Program-made: the position numbers and the translations under genes | In this document: one piece after another, positions 20,802 through 29,360 of the stretch | Layout of the letters: the number at the start of each line of letters is the position of its first letter | How positions within the stretch are numbered: position 1 is the stretch's first letter | Origin: a virus | IMG/VR virus record: IMGVR_UViG_3300027779_002940 | Location: 1-47,539 of that record | Strand: one strand, 5' to 3' | Length of the DNA stretch: 47,539 nucleotides | Notes under the pieces: model-generated | What the model saw: only the letters and a program-made list of their open reading frames with translations | What the model was told of the DNA's origin: nothing | Databases searched by the model: none

Positions 20802-21106
20802 GTGAACAAGGAAAAACTAACTGGGCAGATATCAAACTCGGAGCAGTCTGGGGACCTAAGCAAACTAAAAGCGGCAAAGAGCGTTTCGGCGGCACACTAA
20901 AAGTCTCTCAACTCAAGAAGTTTGTTTCCCAAATGACCGAAGAGGAAAAGGCGAAGGACGAACTCACGATTCAAATCTTCCCTAACACCAGCAAGAAACA
21001 GCAGAATCATCCAGACATGGAGATTTACCGGAGTGAACCGATGGCAAAAAAAGACACGGTTAAAACTACGGATAGCTGGGGATCAGAAGCTGACAACGTA
21101 ATGTAG
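20798..21106 (+). CDS. small phage protein, DUF736-like
   Basis: This 102-residue protein begins 'TNWADIKLGAVWGPKQTKSG' and continues 'ERFGGTLKVSQLKKFVSQM' and 'ELTIQIFPNTSKKQQNHPDM'. It reads as a small beta-sandwich with a C-terminal Asp/Ser tail. It resembles short phage proteins with a 'GalWk..skkGk.y.sG' opening (DUF736-like); that is tentative. It overlaps the sigma gene's stop (ATGA at 20798). Confidence 0.55.
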   Translation: MSEQGKTNWADIKLGAVWGPKQTKSGKERFGGTLKVSQLKKFVSQMTEEEKAKDELTIQIFPNTSKKQQNHPDMEIYRSEPMAKKDTVKTTDSWGSEADNVM

Positions 21107-21112
21107 TCCACA

Positions 21113-22225
21113 ATGGAATTCGCATTCAATGTACCCATAAATGGGGTTTCTTTTGGCCAAGTTTCTATGGGTCTCCTTCGGGAGGCTCATAGAAGGTCCA
21201 TGGAACCCTGCATCTTCCCTGTAAACCCTCAGAACGTAGATTTAGGTACGCAAAACACATCTCCTGAGTTCCAAAAGTGGCTCCAAGAATGCATAAATAA
21301 GTCTCTTGAGACCCATAAAAGGTCTACCCCAGTTTTTAAGCTGTGGCATTTAAACGGGTCAATGGAATCCGTAAGCGACAAACAGGTACTCTTCACTTTT
21401 TACGAGCTAGACCAACCCACGAAGACAGAGGTTAACATCGCTAGGAACTGCTCCAAAGTCCTTGTTAGTTCAAATCATACTAAATCTGTTTTTGAAAATA
21501 ATGGATTAAGCAACGCTTCCTATGTCCCTCTCTATTTTGATTCGGATAACTTCGAAAGGAAGAATAAGAAGTATTTCTCTGATGACAGGATAACCTTTAA
21601 CCTGATGGGTAAGCTAGAGAAAAGGAAGCATCACGGGAAAACCATTAAGGCTTGGGCTAAGCGTTTTGGTAGGGAGAAGTTCAAAAATGGAGAGCCCAAA
21701 TACTGGCTACAGTGCGCTATATTTAATAATTTTCTAAAGCCAGAGGATAATAACGCTTTAATCAATCAATACCTAGAAGGAAAATCTTACTTTAACATTA
21801 ACTTCTTGGGGTATATGGCTAAGAACGATTTGTATAATGACTATATAAACTCAGGAGACATAGCCATTGCTATGAGTGGGGGAGAAGGGTGGGGACTGCC
21901 AGAATTCCATTCGGTCGCGGTAGGAAAACATGCTGTCGTTCTTAACGCTCACTCTTATAAGGATTGGGCTAATGAATCTAATTCTGTTCTAGTAAACCCG
22001 AACGGAAACGAAGAAGTGTACGATGGGATGTTCTTCCACAAGGGGAATAATTTTAATCAAGGGAATATATACGACTTCGACGAAGATGAGTTTATCGACG
22101 CTTGTGAGAAAGCAATCAAAAGAGTGGAAACAAGCAGAGTTAACGAAGAAGGATTTAAGCTACAAAAGGAATTCACTCTAAAAAGAACTTTCGATTCAAT
22201 ATTGTCTGAAATTGAACAAGCCTAA
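21113..22225 (+). CDS. glycosyltransferase, GT-B fold (GT4-like)
   Basis: This 370-residue protein has an N-terminal Rossmann domain with a 'NVPINGVSFGQVSMGLLREA' opening and a C-terminal domain with 'NLMGKLEKRKHHGKTIKAW', 'FLGYMAKNDLYNDYINSGDI' and the nucleotide-sugar site 'GGEGWGLPEFHSVAVGKHAV'. The acidic E-x7-E-like element in that last motif is typical of GT4 retaining enzymes. The donor and acceptor are unknown. It precedes a second GT-B-like gene with a 14-base overlap and is separated from the main sugar cluster by nrdA/nrdB. Confidence 0.85.
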   Translation: MEFAFNVPINGVSFGQVSMGLLREAHRRSMEPCIFPVNPQNVDLGTQNTSPEFQKWLQECINKSLETHKRSTPVFKLWHLNGSMESVSDKQVLFTFYELDQPTKTEVNIARNCSKVLVSSNHTKSVFENNGLSNASYVPLYFDSDNFERKNKKYFSDDRITFNLMGKLEKRKHHGKTIKAWAKRFGREKFKNGEPKYWLQCAIFNNFLKPEDNNALINQYLEGKSYFNINFLGYMAKNDLYNDYINSGDIAIAMSGGEGWGLPEFHSVAVGKHAVVLNAHSYKDWANESNSVLVNPNGNEEVYDGMFFHKGNNFNQGNIYDFDEDEFIDACEKAIKRVETSRVNEEGFKLQKEFTLKRTFDSILSEIEQA

Positions 22226-23285
22226 TGCAATTTTCTGGCCATTCAGATATTCAGTACACACGACATCTGAACACTTAGGCAATCTCGATTACTCTTGGGA
22301 ACCTAGGTTTATGTGGGTAGCACAAGCTCTCTTATCTGAAGGCTTCGAAGTCCTCCAACATAAAGATTTCATTTGCAACTTAGGGGAGGGAGTAAATGCG
22401 TACGAACCTCCTTTTGAAAAAAAAGCAGATGTAATAATATACAATCACTGCGAGTCTTCCGAGATTGAAGGCAGAATCCTTGATTCAAAACGTACATGGT
22501 TTTTCAAGCCAACAGTGCCAGACGCTCATCAAACCACCTTAGATGATTTAGGCTATGGATCTTATTCTTCCATAACATACGAAAAGCCCGATTTCGAATT
22601 ATCAGAAAAAGAAAAGGTAGATTATTTTTTCGAGACTAGAGTATCCGAATGGATAAAATCTAATGGAACTAAATGGGGGACTCAGTATGCCCCCAAGGAA
22701 ATAGAAGCTAATGATTACATTTTGGTGCTCGGACAATGTGGAGGCGATGCTGTTTTAACTCGCCAAGACTTTGGGAGCTATTTCCAAAAGTTGGACCTGA
22801 TTGTTCGCAATATCCTTAGGTCCAGCGATAGGGACATAATTGTAAAACTCCACCCTTGGATGAATGGCCGAGACTGGAAAGAGGGGGACGCTGACCACAA
22901 GGCGGAAACAGTCAAGGATCTAGAAAATTTATCTGAAAGAGTAAAAGTATTCGGCGATTTTTCTAGCATCCATTCTTTTGCTGAGAAATGTCATTGTGCA
23001 TTTGTTGGCAATAGCGGGGCGGGTTTTGAGGTGATGATGCATAACAAACCTTTAATATCTTTTTGCCAACCTGAGTATCACTGGGTTACATATGACCTAA
23101 GGAAGCCTTGTGACGTTCGCATGTCCTTGCAGATTAATGATTGGTTCGACGAGGAGCTAAGCAGAAAGTTTCTTTACTGGTACATGGAAGAATACTGTTT
23201 TTACGATCAAAAAACCGCTCGACTGCAAGTAAAGCGTCTACTCCAAAAGCCTCCTAAGAAATACCCTTGGCATATAAAAAAATAG
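22212..23285 (+). CDS. glycosyltransferase, capsule-type GT-B
   Basis: This 357-residue protein starts with TTG at 22212 (MNKPNAIFWPFRYSVHTTSE), as no ATG precedes the conserved N-terminus and the TTG overlaps the upstream stop by 14 bases. The second half has 'DIIVKLHPWMNGRDWKEGDA', 'VKVFGDFSSIHSFAEKCHCA' and 'FVGNSGAGFEVMMHNKPLIS'. This is the layout of capsule polysaccharide transferases (KpsS/KpsC-like, GT-B). The acceptor is unknown. Unusual TTG initiation is a point to check. Confidence 0.8.
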   Translation: MNKPNAIFWPFRYSVHTTSEHLGNLDYSWEPRFMWVAQALLSEGFEVLQHKDFICNLGEGVNAYEPPFEKKADVIIYNHCESSEIEGRILDSKRTWFFKPTVPDAHQTTLDDLGYGSYSSITYEKPDFELSEKEKVDYFFETRVSEWIKSNGTKWGTQYAPKEIEANDYILVLGQCGGDAVLTRQDFGSYFQKLDLIVRNILRSSDRDIIVKLHPWMNGRDWKEGDADHKAETVKDLENLSERVKVFGDFSSIHSFAEKCHCAFVGNSGAGFEVMMHNKPLISFCQPEYHWVTYDLRKPCDVRMSLQINDWFDEELSRKFLYWYMEEYCFYDQKTARLQVKRLLQKPPKKYPWHIKK

Positions 23286-23319
23286 AAAAACTGACCCCTT
23301 AACCGATAATCAACTAGAT

Positions 23320-23664
23320 ATGCCAATTTACTTATTTGAAAATTCTGACACAGATGAGGTCATAGAGGTCGTCCAGAGAATGGGAGACGCGCATGAGTAC
23401 GTAGACGAAAACGGACTAAAGTGGGTGAGAGTTTGGACCAAGCCAACGGCCTCAACAGATTCGCACATTGATCCGTGGAACAAAAATCAATTTTTAGAAA
23501 AGACTAAAGCGACAGGAAAAGGAACGATGGGAGATATTTGGGATAGGTCGCAAGAGCTTAGTCAGAAAAGAGCGGAAAAAAATGGCGGGGTAGATCCCGT
23601 TAGGAAGAAATATGAGGGCAGATACTCTGAGGGTAGAAAAGGAAAGAGGAAAAGAGGTCGATAA
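23320..23664 (+). CDS. small phage protein with FmdB-like N-terminus
   Basis: This 114-residue protein begins MPIYLFENSDTDEVIEVVQR, the opening of a small phage family that resembles the FmdB-type zinc-ribbon start but without the Cys pairs. The C-terminal 30 residues are very basic (GRYSEGRKGKRKRGR). Similar proteins occur near virion and DNA-replication genes in T4-like phages, but their role is unknown. No SD is visible before the ATG. Confidence 0.6.
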   Translation: MPIYLFENSDTDEVIEVVQRMGDAHEYVDENGLKWVRVWTKPTASTDSHIDPWNKNQFLEKTKATGKGTMGDIWDRSQELSQKRAEKNGGVDPVRKKYEGRYSEGRKGKRKRGR

Positions 23665-23677
23665 GTAATCCTCTTTT

Positions 23678-23812
23678 TTGCTTGAAAGGTTTAATCTGTC
23701 TCACGTACACTTCAAGTCGTCTCAAGGAGGCAAAAAGTTCCATTCAGGAAATTTTAAGGCGAGACGGGTGTCTTTAAATGTAACTACTGGCAAAGATGAA
23801 CACGGAAATTAA
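23678..23812 (+). CDS. possible 44-residue ORF with TTG start
   Basis: The 130-base gap before nrdA stays open in one frame from 23669 to its stop at 23812, overlapping the nrdA start by 17 bases. From a TTG at 23678 it reads LERFNLSHVHFKSSQGGKKF and then HSGNFKARRVSLNVTTGKDE. The composition looks protein-like, but there is no ATG. A strong AAGGAGG at 23724-23730 has no start codon at the right spacing. It could be a fragment of a former gene. Confidence 0.35.
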   Translation: MLERFNLSHVHFKSSQGGKKFHSGNFKARRVSLNVTTGKDEHGN

Positions 23813-26231
23813 TCACGTAAAAAAACGGAACGGTAGACTAGAGGAACTAGATATCTCAAAAATCAATCTTTGTGCGGAACGAGCCTGTGAAGGGATCAAG
23901 GATGTATCGGCAAGTGAGGTAGTTTTAGATGCACACGTCCAGTTCTTTGATAAAATAACTACGAAGCAGATAGACGAATCCCTAATAATGTCTGCTAGGG
24001 CGAAGATAGAGAAGGAGCCAAATTATTCTTATGTCGCAGCAAGGCTACTCCTTGCGAATATCCATAAAGAAGTTTTCAAAGAGTCTAGAGACAAGGACAC
24101 ATTCGACTATCAATACAAAAAGAGTTTCATAAAAAACATTAAGCTTTTAGTGGAGAACGAAACCTTAGATCCGAGGCTCCTTGAGTTCGATCTTAAAAAA
24201 CTTTCAGAGAGCATAGAGACAGAGAGGGATTTAAATTTTAAGTTCTTGGGGGTTCAATCTCTATATGATCGATACCTAATTAAGATAGATGGACATACTT
24301 ACGAGTCGCCACAAGCGTTTTGGATGCGCGTGGCAATGGGATTATCGATAGATGAAGAGAAAAAAGAGGAGAGAGCAATTGAATTCTATAATGCCCTTTC
24401 GGAGTTTAGGCTGTGCTGCTCTACCCCTACTCTTTTTAATAGTGGCACTACGCACAGTCAGCTTTCTAGTTGCTATCTTAATACTTTTGACGATTCAATT
24501 GATGGAATTTTTGATGGGCTATGGCAGGAAGCTAGGAAGTCGAAATTCGCTGGTGGATTGGGTTTTGATGTCAGTAACTTTAGAGCTTCAAATTCTTATG
24601 TTAAAGGAACTAATGGCAAATCGTCTGGGTTGGTTCCTTGGCTAAAAATATACAACGACACTTTAATCGCAGTTGACCAAGGAGGAAAAAGACCGGGAGC
24701 AGGTTGCGCTTACCTTGAGCCTTGGCATTTGGACATCGAAGACTTCCTAGAGCTTAAAAAAAACACGGGGGACGAGCGCAGGAGATGCCACGACATGAAC
24801 ACGGCAAATTGGTTGCCCGACCTGTTCTTCAGGAGGATAAAAGAAAATGGTGATTGGTATTTATTCTCTCCTAGTGATGCTAGAGATCTTCACGAAAAGT
24901 ATGGAGTGGATTTTGATCGTGCATACAAAGGATACTGTAAGAGGGCAGAAAATGGCGAAATAGAAAACTTCAGAAAGCTAAAAGCAAGGGACTTATGGAA
25001 GAAAATGCTCAAGTCCTTGTTCGAAACGGGCCATCCTTGGATCACTTTTAAGGATAACTCTAATCTAAGATACTCGAACGCTCACGAAGGAGTCATTCAT
25101 AGCTCTAACTTATGCACAGAAATCTTCCTCCACACTAAACACTCGACGTATAAGGAAGGAAAAAAAACCGGAATCGGAGAAACTGCCGTATGTAATTTAA
25201 GCTCCGTTAATCTACGTACGCATCTGGATGAAAATGGTAAATTAAACTTCGATCAACTCGCTAATACAATAGTAACGCAAATGCGGATGCTCGATAACGT
25301 AATAGATATAAATTTCTACCCCACAGACGAGTCAAGAAACTCGAACCTAAGGCATCGTCCTGTTGGAGCGGGGACTATGGGATGGGCTGATGTTTTTCAT
25401 AGCTATAGAATAGACTTCTCCAGTGCGGACGCTGTTAAGTTTTCTGATGAGTTGTACGAGTTCATTTCGTATCACGCTATAATGAATTCGAGTAAGCTTT
25501 CAGAAGAAAGAGGAAGCTACTCGACTTACGAAGGTTCGCTGTGGAGCAAGGGCATTTTCCCAGCGGACACGTACAAAAGCTTAATGGAGTATCTCGGCGA
25601 AAAGCCTATATCCCACAGAGGGAAAAAGTTTTGCCCAGAACTAAATTGGAAGGATTTAAAAAACGATGTTAAACGACACGGAATGCGGAATAGTAATACT
25701 ATGGCAATTGCTCCAACTGCAACCATTTCATATATACAAGGGTGTGCTCCATGCATTGAGCCAGACTTCTCTACTCTATTTACATACGAAAATAAGAGTG
25801 GGAACTTTCATATAGTAAACGAGTGGTTCGTTAAAGAATGCAAAGAATTAGGGATTTGGGGGCAATCACTTGTGGATGCAATTAAAGCCTCTGACGGAGA
25901 CGTTAGCAATTTGCAATTACCGGACGAGTTGAAGAGTAGATTCAGGACATGCTTTGACCATGATCAACTCAAACTAATCGAATCGGCAGCGTGTAGACAA
26001 AAGTGGATAGATATGGGTCAGAGTTTAAATCTCTTCTATTCTGGCAATTCTCTTAAAGAAATTAATCAACTGTACATGTTTGCTAGGTCTTGCGGGTTAA
26101 AGGCTACATATTATTTACGCACAAAATCCGCATCAAAAATTGAAAAATCTACAGTAGACATAGGCGACCAAGAAAAAGAGGAAGTGAAAGCCTGTAGTAT
26201 CGTTGATCCTACATGCGAAAGCTGCCAGTAA
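23796..26231 (+). CDS. nrdA: ribonucleoside-diphosphate reductase, class I alpha subunit
   Basis: This 811-residue protein has an N-terminal ATP-cone (about 6-95), which allows dATP feedback, and the full R1 barrel. 'CCSTPTLFNSGTTHSQLSSC' carries an active-site Cys. 'SSNLCTEIF' is the N-x-C-x-E catalytic loop. 'ETAVCNLSSVNL' carries the partner Cys. 'KATYYLRTKSA' is the Tyr-Tyr radical relay, and 'DPTCESCQ' the C-terminal redox pair. It reduces NDPs to dNDPs with NrdB and needs a thioredoxin or glutaredoxin from elsewhere. nrdB follows after 14 bases. By eye it resembles chlamydial-type R1 more than enterobacterial R1. Confidence 0.95.
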   Translation: MNTEINHVKKRNGRLEELDISKINLCAERACEGIKDVSASEVVLDAHVQFFDKITTKQIDESLIMSARAKIEKEPNYSYVAARLLLANIHKEVFKESRDKDTFDYQYKKSFIKNIKLLVENETLDPRLLEFDLKKLSESIETERDLNFKFLGVQSLYDRYLIKIDGHTYESPQAFWMRVAMGLSIDEEKKEERAIEFYNALSEFRLCCSTPTLFNSGTTHSQLSSCYLNTFDDSIDGIFDGLWQEARKSKFAGGLGFDVSNFRASNSYVKGTNGKSSGLVPWLKIYNDTLIAVDQGGKRPGAGCAYLEPWHLDIEDFLELKKNTGDERRRCHDMNTANWLPDLFFRRIKENGDWYLFSPSDARDLHEKYGVDFDRAYKGYCKRAENGEIENFRKLKARDLWKKMLKSLFETGHPWITFKDNSNLRYSNAHEGVIHSSNLCTEIFLHTKHSTYKEGKKTGIGETAVCNLSSVNLRTHLDENGKLNFDQLANTIVTQMRMLDNVIDINFYPTDESRNSNLRHRPVGAGTMGWADVFHSYRIDFSSADAVKFSDELYEFISYHAIMNSSKLSEERGSYSTYEGSLWSKGIFPADTYKSLMEYLGEKPISHRGKKFCPELNWKDLKNDVKRHGMRNSNTMAIAPTATISYIQGCAPCIEPDFSTLFTYENKSGNFHIVNEWFVKECKELGIWGQSLVDAIKASDGDVSNLQLPDELKSRFRTCFDHDQLKLIESAACRQKWIDMGQSLNLFYSGNSLKEINQLYMFARSCGLKATYYLRTKSASKIEKSTVDIGDQEKEEVKACSIVDPTCESCQ

Positions 26232-26245
26232 TAAAAGGAAAAAAA

Positions 26246-27262
26246 ATGAGCAAGGATGGCATGTTATTCGGAGATGAGGTAGCTGGAGTTAACCAGATAT
26301 TACCACATAAGCACCCAAAGGTTTGGGATATGTTTTTAAAAGGCGTTGCCAATAGTTGGTCACCAGCGGAGGTGAACATGGGTAACGATATAAAACAATG
26401 GAAAGGAGAAGAGATTAGTCCTGATGAGAAGCTATTAGTAAGGAGGTGTTTGGGCTTTTTTGCTGGTAGCGAATCTTTAGTGGCTAATAATCTTCTTTTG
26501 ACGGTGGCCAAATGGGTTACGGACGCGGAATGTAGACAGTATATCCTAAGACAAGCCTACGAGGAATCCCTTCATAATTGGACCGTAGTCACATGCTGCG
26601 ATGCGTTCGGACTAAAAGAGTCGGAAGTTTTTGAGGCTTACATCAATATACCGTGCATAAAAGCAAAAGATGATTTTCTGATGCAAATAACAACGGACGT
26701 AAATAGAAGTGGCTTTACTACGAAAACGATAGAAGGGAAAAGAGAGTTCCTTAGGAATCTAATTTCTTACTACATAGTCTGCGAAGGGACGTTCTTCTTC
26801 AGCGGTTTTGCTATGCTCTTAGCCCTAGGTAGACAGAATAAATTAGTGGGGTTATCTGATCAAATCCGATATACGCTCAAGGATGAAAGCCTACATATTA
26901 AGTTCGGCACTTACTTGATCAACACCATTAAAGAGCAGTACCCATCGGTGTGGACAAAAAAATTCGCAGAAGAGACGACTGAACATATAATAAAAGCAGT
27001 AGATCTGGAAGTTCAATACGCTCACGATGTTTTACCGAATGGAATCCTAGGACTTAATGCGGACATGTTCGTAGAGTACATGGGGTACATAGGTAACAGG
27101 AGACTAGATGGAATCGGCCTAAAAAAGGTTTGGGGGGAATGCTCCAACCCCTTTCCGTGGTTGTCAGAAATAGTAGACACCGGAGCGATGACTAACTTCT
27201 TTGAGAGAAAAGTAAAAGATTACCAAAGCGTATCAGCATTGGAAGACGATCTTTTTGATTAG
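26246..27262 (+). CDS. nrdB: ribonucleoside-diphosphate reductase beta subunit, class Ic-like
   Basis: The start at 26246 follows AAAAGGA. The 338-residue protein has all six metal ligands: E76, E107, H110, E180, E214 and H217. The stretch 'FFAGSESLVANN', 'RQAYEESLHNWTVVTCC', 'ISYYIVCEGTFFFSGFAM' and 'LKDESLHIKFGTYLINTIKE' is close to chlamydial R2. The position four after H110, where class Ia enzymes have the radical Tyr and Chlamydia has Phe, is V114. It therefore looks like a tyrosine-free (class Ic, possibly Mn/Fe) radical subunit. The C-terminal tail (ALEDDLFD) fits R1 binding. Confidence 0.92.
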   Translation: MSKDGMLFGDEVAGVNQILPHKHPKVWDMFLKGVANSWSPAEVNMGNDIKQWKGEEISPDEKLLVRRCLGFFAGSESLVANNLLLTVAKWVTDAECRQYILRQAYEESLHNWTVVTCCDAFGLKESEVFEAYINIPCIKAKDDFLMQITTDVNRSGFTTKTIEGKREFLRNLISYYIVCEGTFFFSGFAMLLALGRQNKLVGLSDQIRYTLKDESLHIKFGTYLINTIKEQYPSVWTKKFAEETTEHIIKAVDLEVQYAHDVLPNGILGLNADMFVEYMGYIGNRRLDGIGLKKVWGECSNPFPWLSEIVDTGAMTNFFERKVKDYQSVSALEDDLFD

Positions 27263-27274
27263 CAGAGGATTAAA

Positions 27275-27568
27275 GTGAGAAAGCATTTAGAAAAACTGAA
27301 AAAAGATATTACAGAAGGCTGCAAAGATGTTACAATCGAGTCAATAGATGGGTACGATTGTTATATCTTCGTAAACGAGCCAAAAAAAAGAGCTTGTTTG
27401 ATCTTTTACAACGAGGGATTGAACACTTACGAGTGTCAAAAAATAGACATTCTTTATAATTTCTGGGCGAAAGAGGAAGGCTTTGCCCCCGAGCAGAGGG
27501 CAAGTAAGCTACAAAACGAAATATTTAAGCCAATGCAGATTTCTTTGGTAAAAGAGTATTTAAAATAG
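27275..27568 (+). CDS. small hypothetical protein
   Basis: This 97-residue protein starts with GTG at 27275, preceded by an AGAGG-type SD. The middle has alternating strands (YDCYIFVNEPKKRACLIFYN), and the end is a helical segment with 'KEEGFAPEQRASKLQNEI'. No domain is known. It follows nrdB by 12 bases and may be co-transcribed, but a link to nucleotide metabolism is not shown. Confidence 0.6.
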   Translation: MRKHLEKLKKDITEGCKDVTIESIDGYDCYIFVNEPKKRACLIFYNEGLNTYECQKIDILYNFWAKEEGFAPEQRASKLQNEIFKPMQISLVKEYLK

Positions 27569-27607
27569 TGTAAAGGCTTGTGGCGCGAACTTTAAATAAA
27601 ATTAAAT

Positions 27608-27943
27608 ATGGAAATTGACTTTCAATTCTTTGTTAATGTTTTAGTCGGGATCTTAACTGTCTTTTGTGGATATGTGCTAAGGACTATCAACGAAAAAGTA
27701 GCCTCTATAGACAAAAAACATTCTGGTTACAACGACTATCAAGAAAAAGAGATTCAGAAAATGGGTGACCAGACTAGATGCGATTTTAAAGAACTAAACA
27801 AGAGAGTAACCGACATGGCAGTTTCTTTGCCCGATAAATATGTTACCAAAAGTGATTTCAGGGAATTCGTAGACGGGATTTTCTCAAGACTAGACCGACT
27901 AGAAAATAAAATAGATTTTATCCACGACAAACATCACGACTAA
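27608..27943 (+). CDS. membrane-anchored coiled-coil protein
   Basis: This 111-residue protein has an N-terminal membrane segment (FFVNVLVGILTVFCGYVL, about 7-24) and then a long charged coiled coil (MGDQTRCDFKELNKRVTDMA, SRLDRLENKIDFIHDKHHD). Such layouts are common for small phage inner-membrane proteins next to lysis or structural genes. The exact role is unknown. It is the last gene before a strong terminator. Confidence 0.6.
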   Translation: MEIDFQFFVNVLVGILTVFCGYVLRTINEKVASIDKKHSGYNDYQEKEIQKMGDQTRCDFKELNKRVTDMAVSLPDKYVTKSDFREFVDGIFSRLDRLENKIDFIHDKHHD

Positions 27944-27983
27944 TAAGAATAATTTCTGAGGCGCAAATCCTTGTCACGCGCAA

Positions 27984-28021
27984 CCCCTCGTAAGGCTCCC
28001 TCTGGCTTTACGGGGGGTTTT
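27984..28021 (+). terminator. intrinsic terminator between convergent genes
   Basis: The stem CCCC-T-CGTAA (27984-27993) pairs with TTACG-GGGG (28008-28016), extended by GGC/GCT, and is followed by GGTTTT. It lies between the rightward coiled-coil gene and the leftward gene ending at 28021, so it can stop transcription from either side. Confidence 0.75.
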
Positions 28022-28359
28022 CAGTAACCATCTGTAGCTTTTATAATCTTTAATCCACTGATTAAGTCCGATACATTAGAAACAGTTATTCTATCGGTTA
28101 TTAAAGATCTTGGAAAATTGTGCTGCAAATCGACCCTTATTGCGTCCACATTGTCTTCTGGCGTGACAAAATCACATACAAAGTCTCTTGCCCCATGTTT
28201 TTTTAGATATTTATAGTACAAATCTCTAAAATCTCTCTGAGATTCGATTACGACATCAAATGATAAATTTACTTTCGCAACACCTGTAAAATACCTGAAG
28301 TAAAGGATTTCCGAAGGAGGTTCGGATAACTCAGCCACGATTAAGACAGTATCAATCAC
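28021..28359 (-). CDS. lone reverse-strand hypothetical protein
   Basis: This 112-residue ORF is on the minus strand within a rightward region. It has strand-rich sequence (MIDTVLIVAELSEPPSEIL, SFDVVIESQRDFRDLYYKYL) and no recognised domain. Its start is 32 bases from the divergent glycosyltransferase gene at 28392, and its end abuts the terminator. The layout suggests an inserted gene, but there is no homology evidence. Confidence 0.5.
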   Translation of the reverse strand: MIDTVLIVAELSEPPSEILYFRYFTGVAKVNLSFDVVIESQRDFRDLYYKYLKKHGARDFVCDFVTPEDNVDAIRVDLQHNFPRSLITDRITVSNVSDLISGLKIIKATDGY

Positions 28360-28391
28360 TCTTAAATTTACACCGATTAGAAAGCATATAA

Positions 28392-29360
28392 ATGAAAATT
28401 CTATGGCCCGACATTCATGCGACCCTGACTAAGAGTATGGGGTCAGCCTTAAACAGCCTAGATTATGAGCTCCAAGTGCCATCTAACGAATACGAAATCA
28501 AGCACTTTCCTGAGCCTCCCGTTAACCAATTCGTATGGAACACGTCTTGGAGCCAGAACAAAATAGACGAAGAGTTCCCGACCAAAAATGTAAAAGCTGT
28601 AAGCAAAGAGGAGATACTCGACTGCCCTCCAGATGTAGTCTTCGTAACCGCGTTTGAGAATCAATTTGAAATTTTAGATGAGCTTTGGCCCATCCTAAAA
28701 CAGAAAGGTACAAAACTTGCTTATTATAGTGGGAATGATTATTGGCCAGAAGCTTACCCTTGGTATTCGCTTGAAAATTACCTATGTGCCGACCAATTAG
28801 CCTTTCGACTTTGCCGACACCATAACAAACATTTTCTTTACTATTGCCCGTGGATAGACTATGACCAGTTTTCGTTCACTGGTGTCAGTGATGGGAACAA
28901 ATTTGGCTCGTACATAGCTGAATACAAGGAGAATTTTCCAAAGGAATACGAGTTTGTTACTGGCTTGTCTAGTAAGTTTGATTTTATAGATTTAGAAATA
29001 CACTCTCATTCTACTAAAGAAGAAACCTCTGAATGCATGTCGAATAGTATAGCCACCCTACACGTTAAGCATTTAGAGGGATACGGGTTCGCGATTATAG
29101 AAAGCATGGCCAGAGGGCGACCAGTAATACTACACAAAAAATTTGCACAAGACAAAAGCTACGTACAGTGGGCTATAGAAAATGTCACCGCTCTGTATTT
29201 CGAGTCCGAAGATGAAATACACGCTAAAATGAAATCCATAATTGAATGCCAAGAATACAGGCATTGGCTTCAAACAGTCTGCTCTCAAGCGATAAGGTCC
29301 TTAGTTAACAATCAGGAGCAAACCAATAATTTAAAAAAGTTTTTAAACGAGTTAAAATGA
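28392..29360 (+). CDS. glycosyltransferase, GT-B fold
   Basis: This 322-residue protein opens 'MKILWPDIHATLTKSMGSAL' and has a C-terminal donor site 'SIATLHVKHLEGYGFAIIES', then 'MARGRPVILHKKFAQDKSYV', typical of GT4-like enzymes. The N-terminal domain is a loose Rossmann fold (PPDVVFVTAFENQFEILDEL). The donor is unknown. Its stop overlaps the ATG of the GT25 gene (ATGA at 29357), beginning a coupled run of sugar genes. Confidence 0.8.
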   Translation: MKILWPDIHATLTKSMGSALNSLDYELQVPSNEYEIKHFPEPPVNQFVWNTSWSQNKIDEEFPTKNVKAVSKEEILDCPPDVVFVTAFENQFEILDELWPILKQKGTKLAYYSGNDYWPEAYPWYSLENYLCADQLAFRLCRHHNKHFLYYCPWIDYDQFSFTGVSDGNKFGSYIAEYKENFPKEYEFVTGLSSKFDFIDLEIHSHSTKEETSECMSNSIATLHVKHLEGYGFAIIESMARGRPVILHKKFAQDKSYVQWAIENVTALYFESEDEIHAKMKSIIECQEYRHWLQTVCSQAIRSLVNNQEQTNNLKKFLNELK

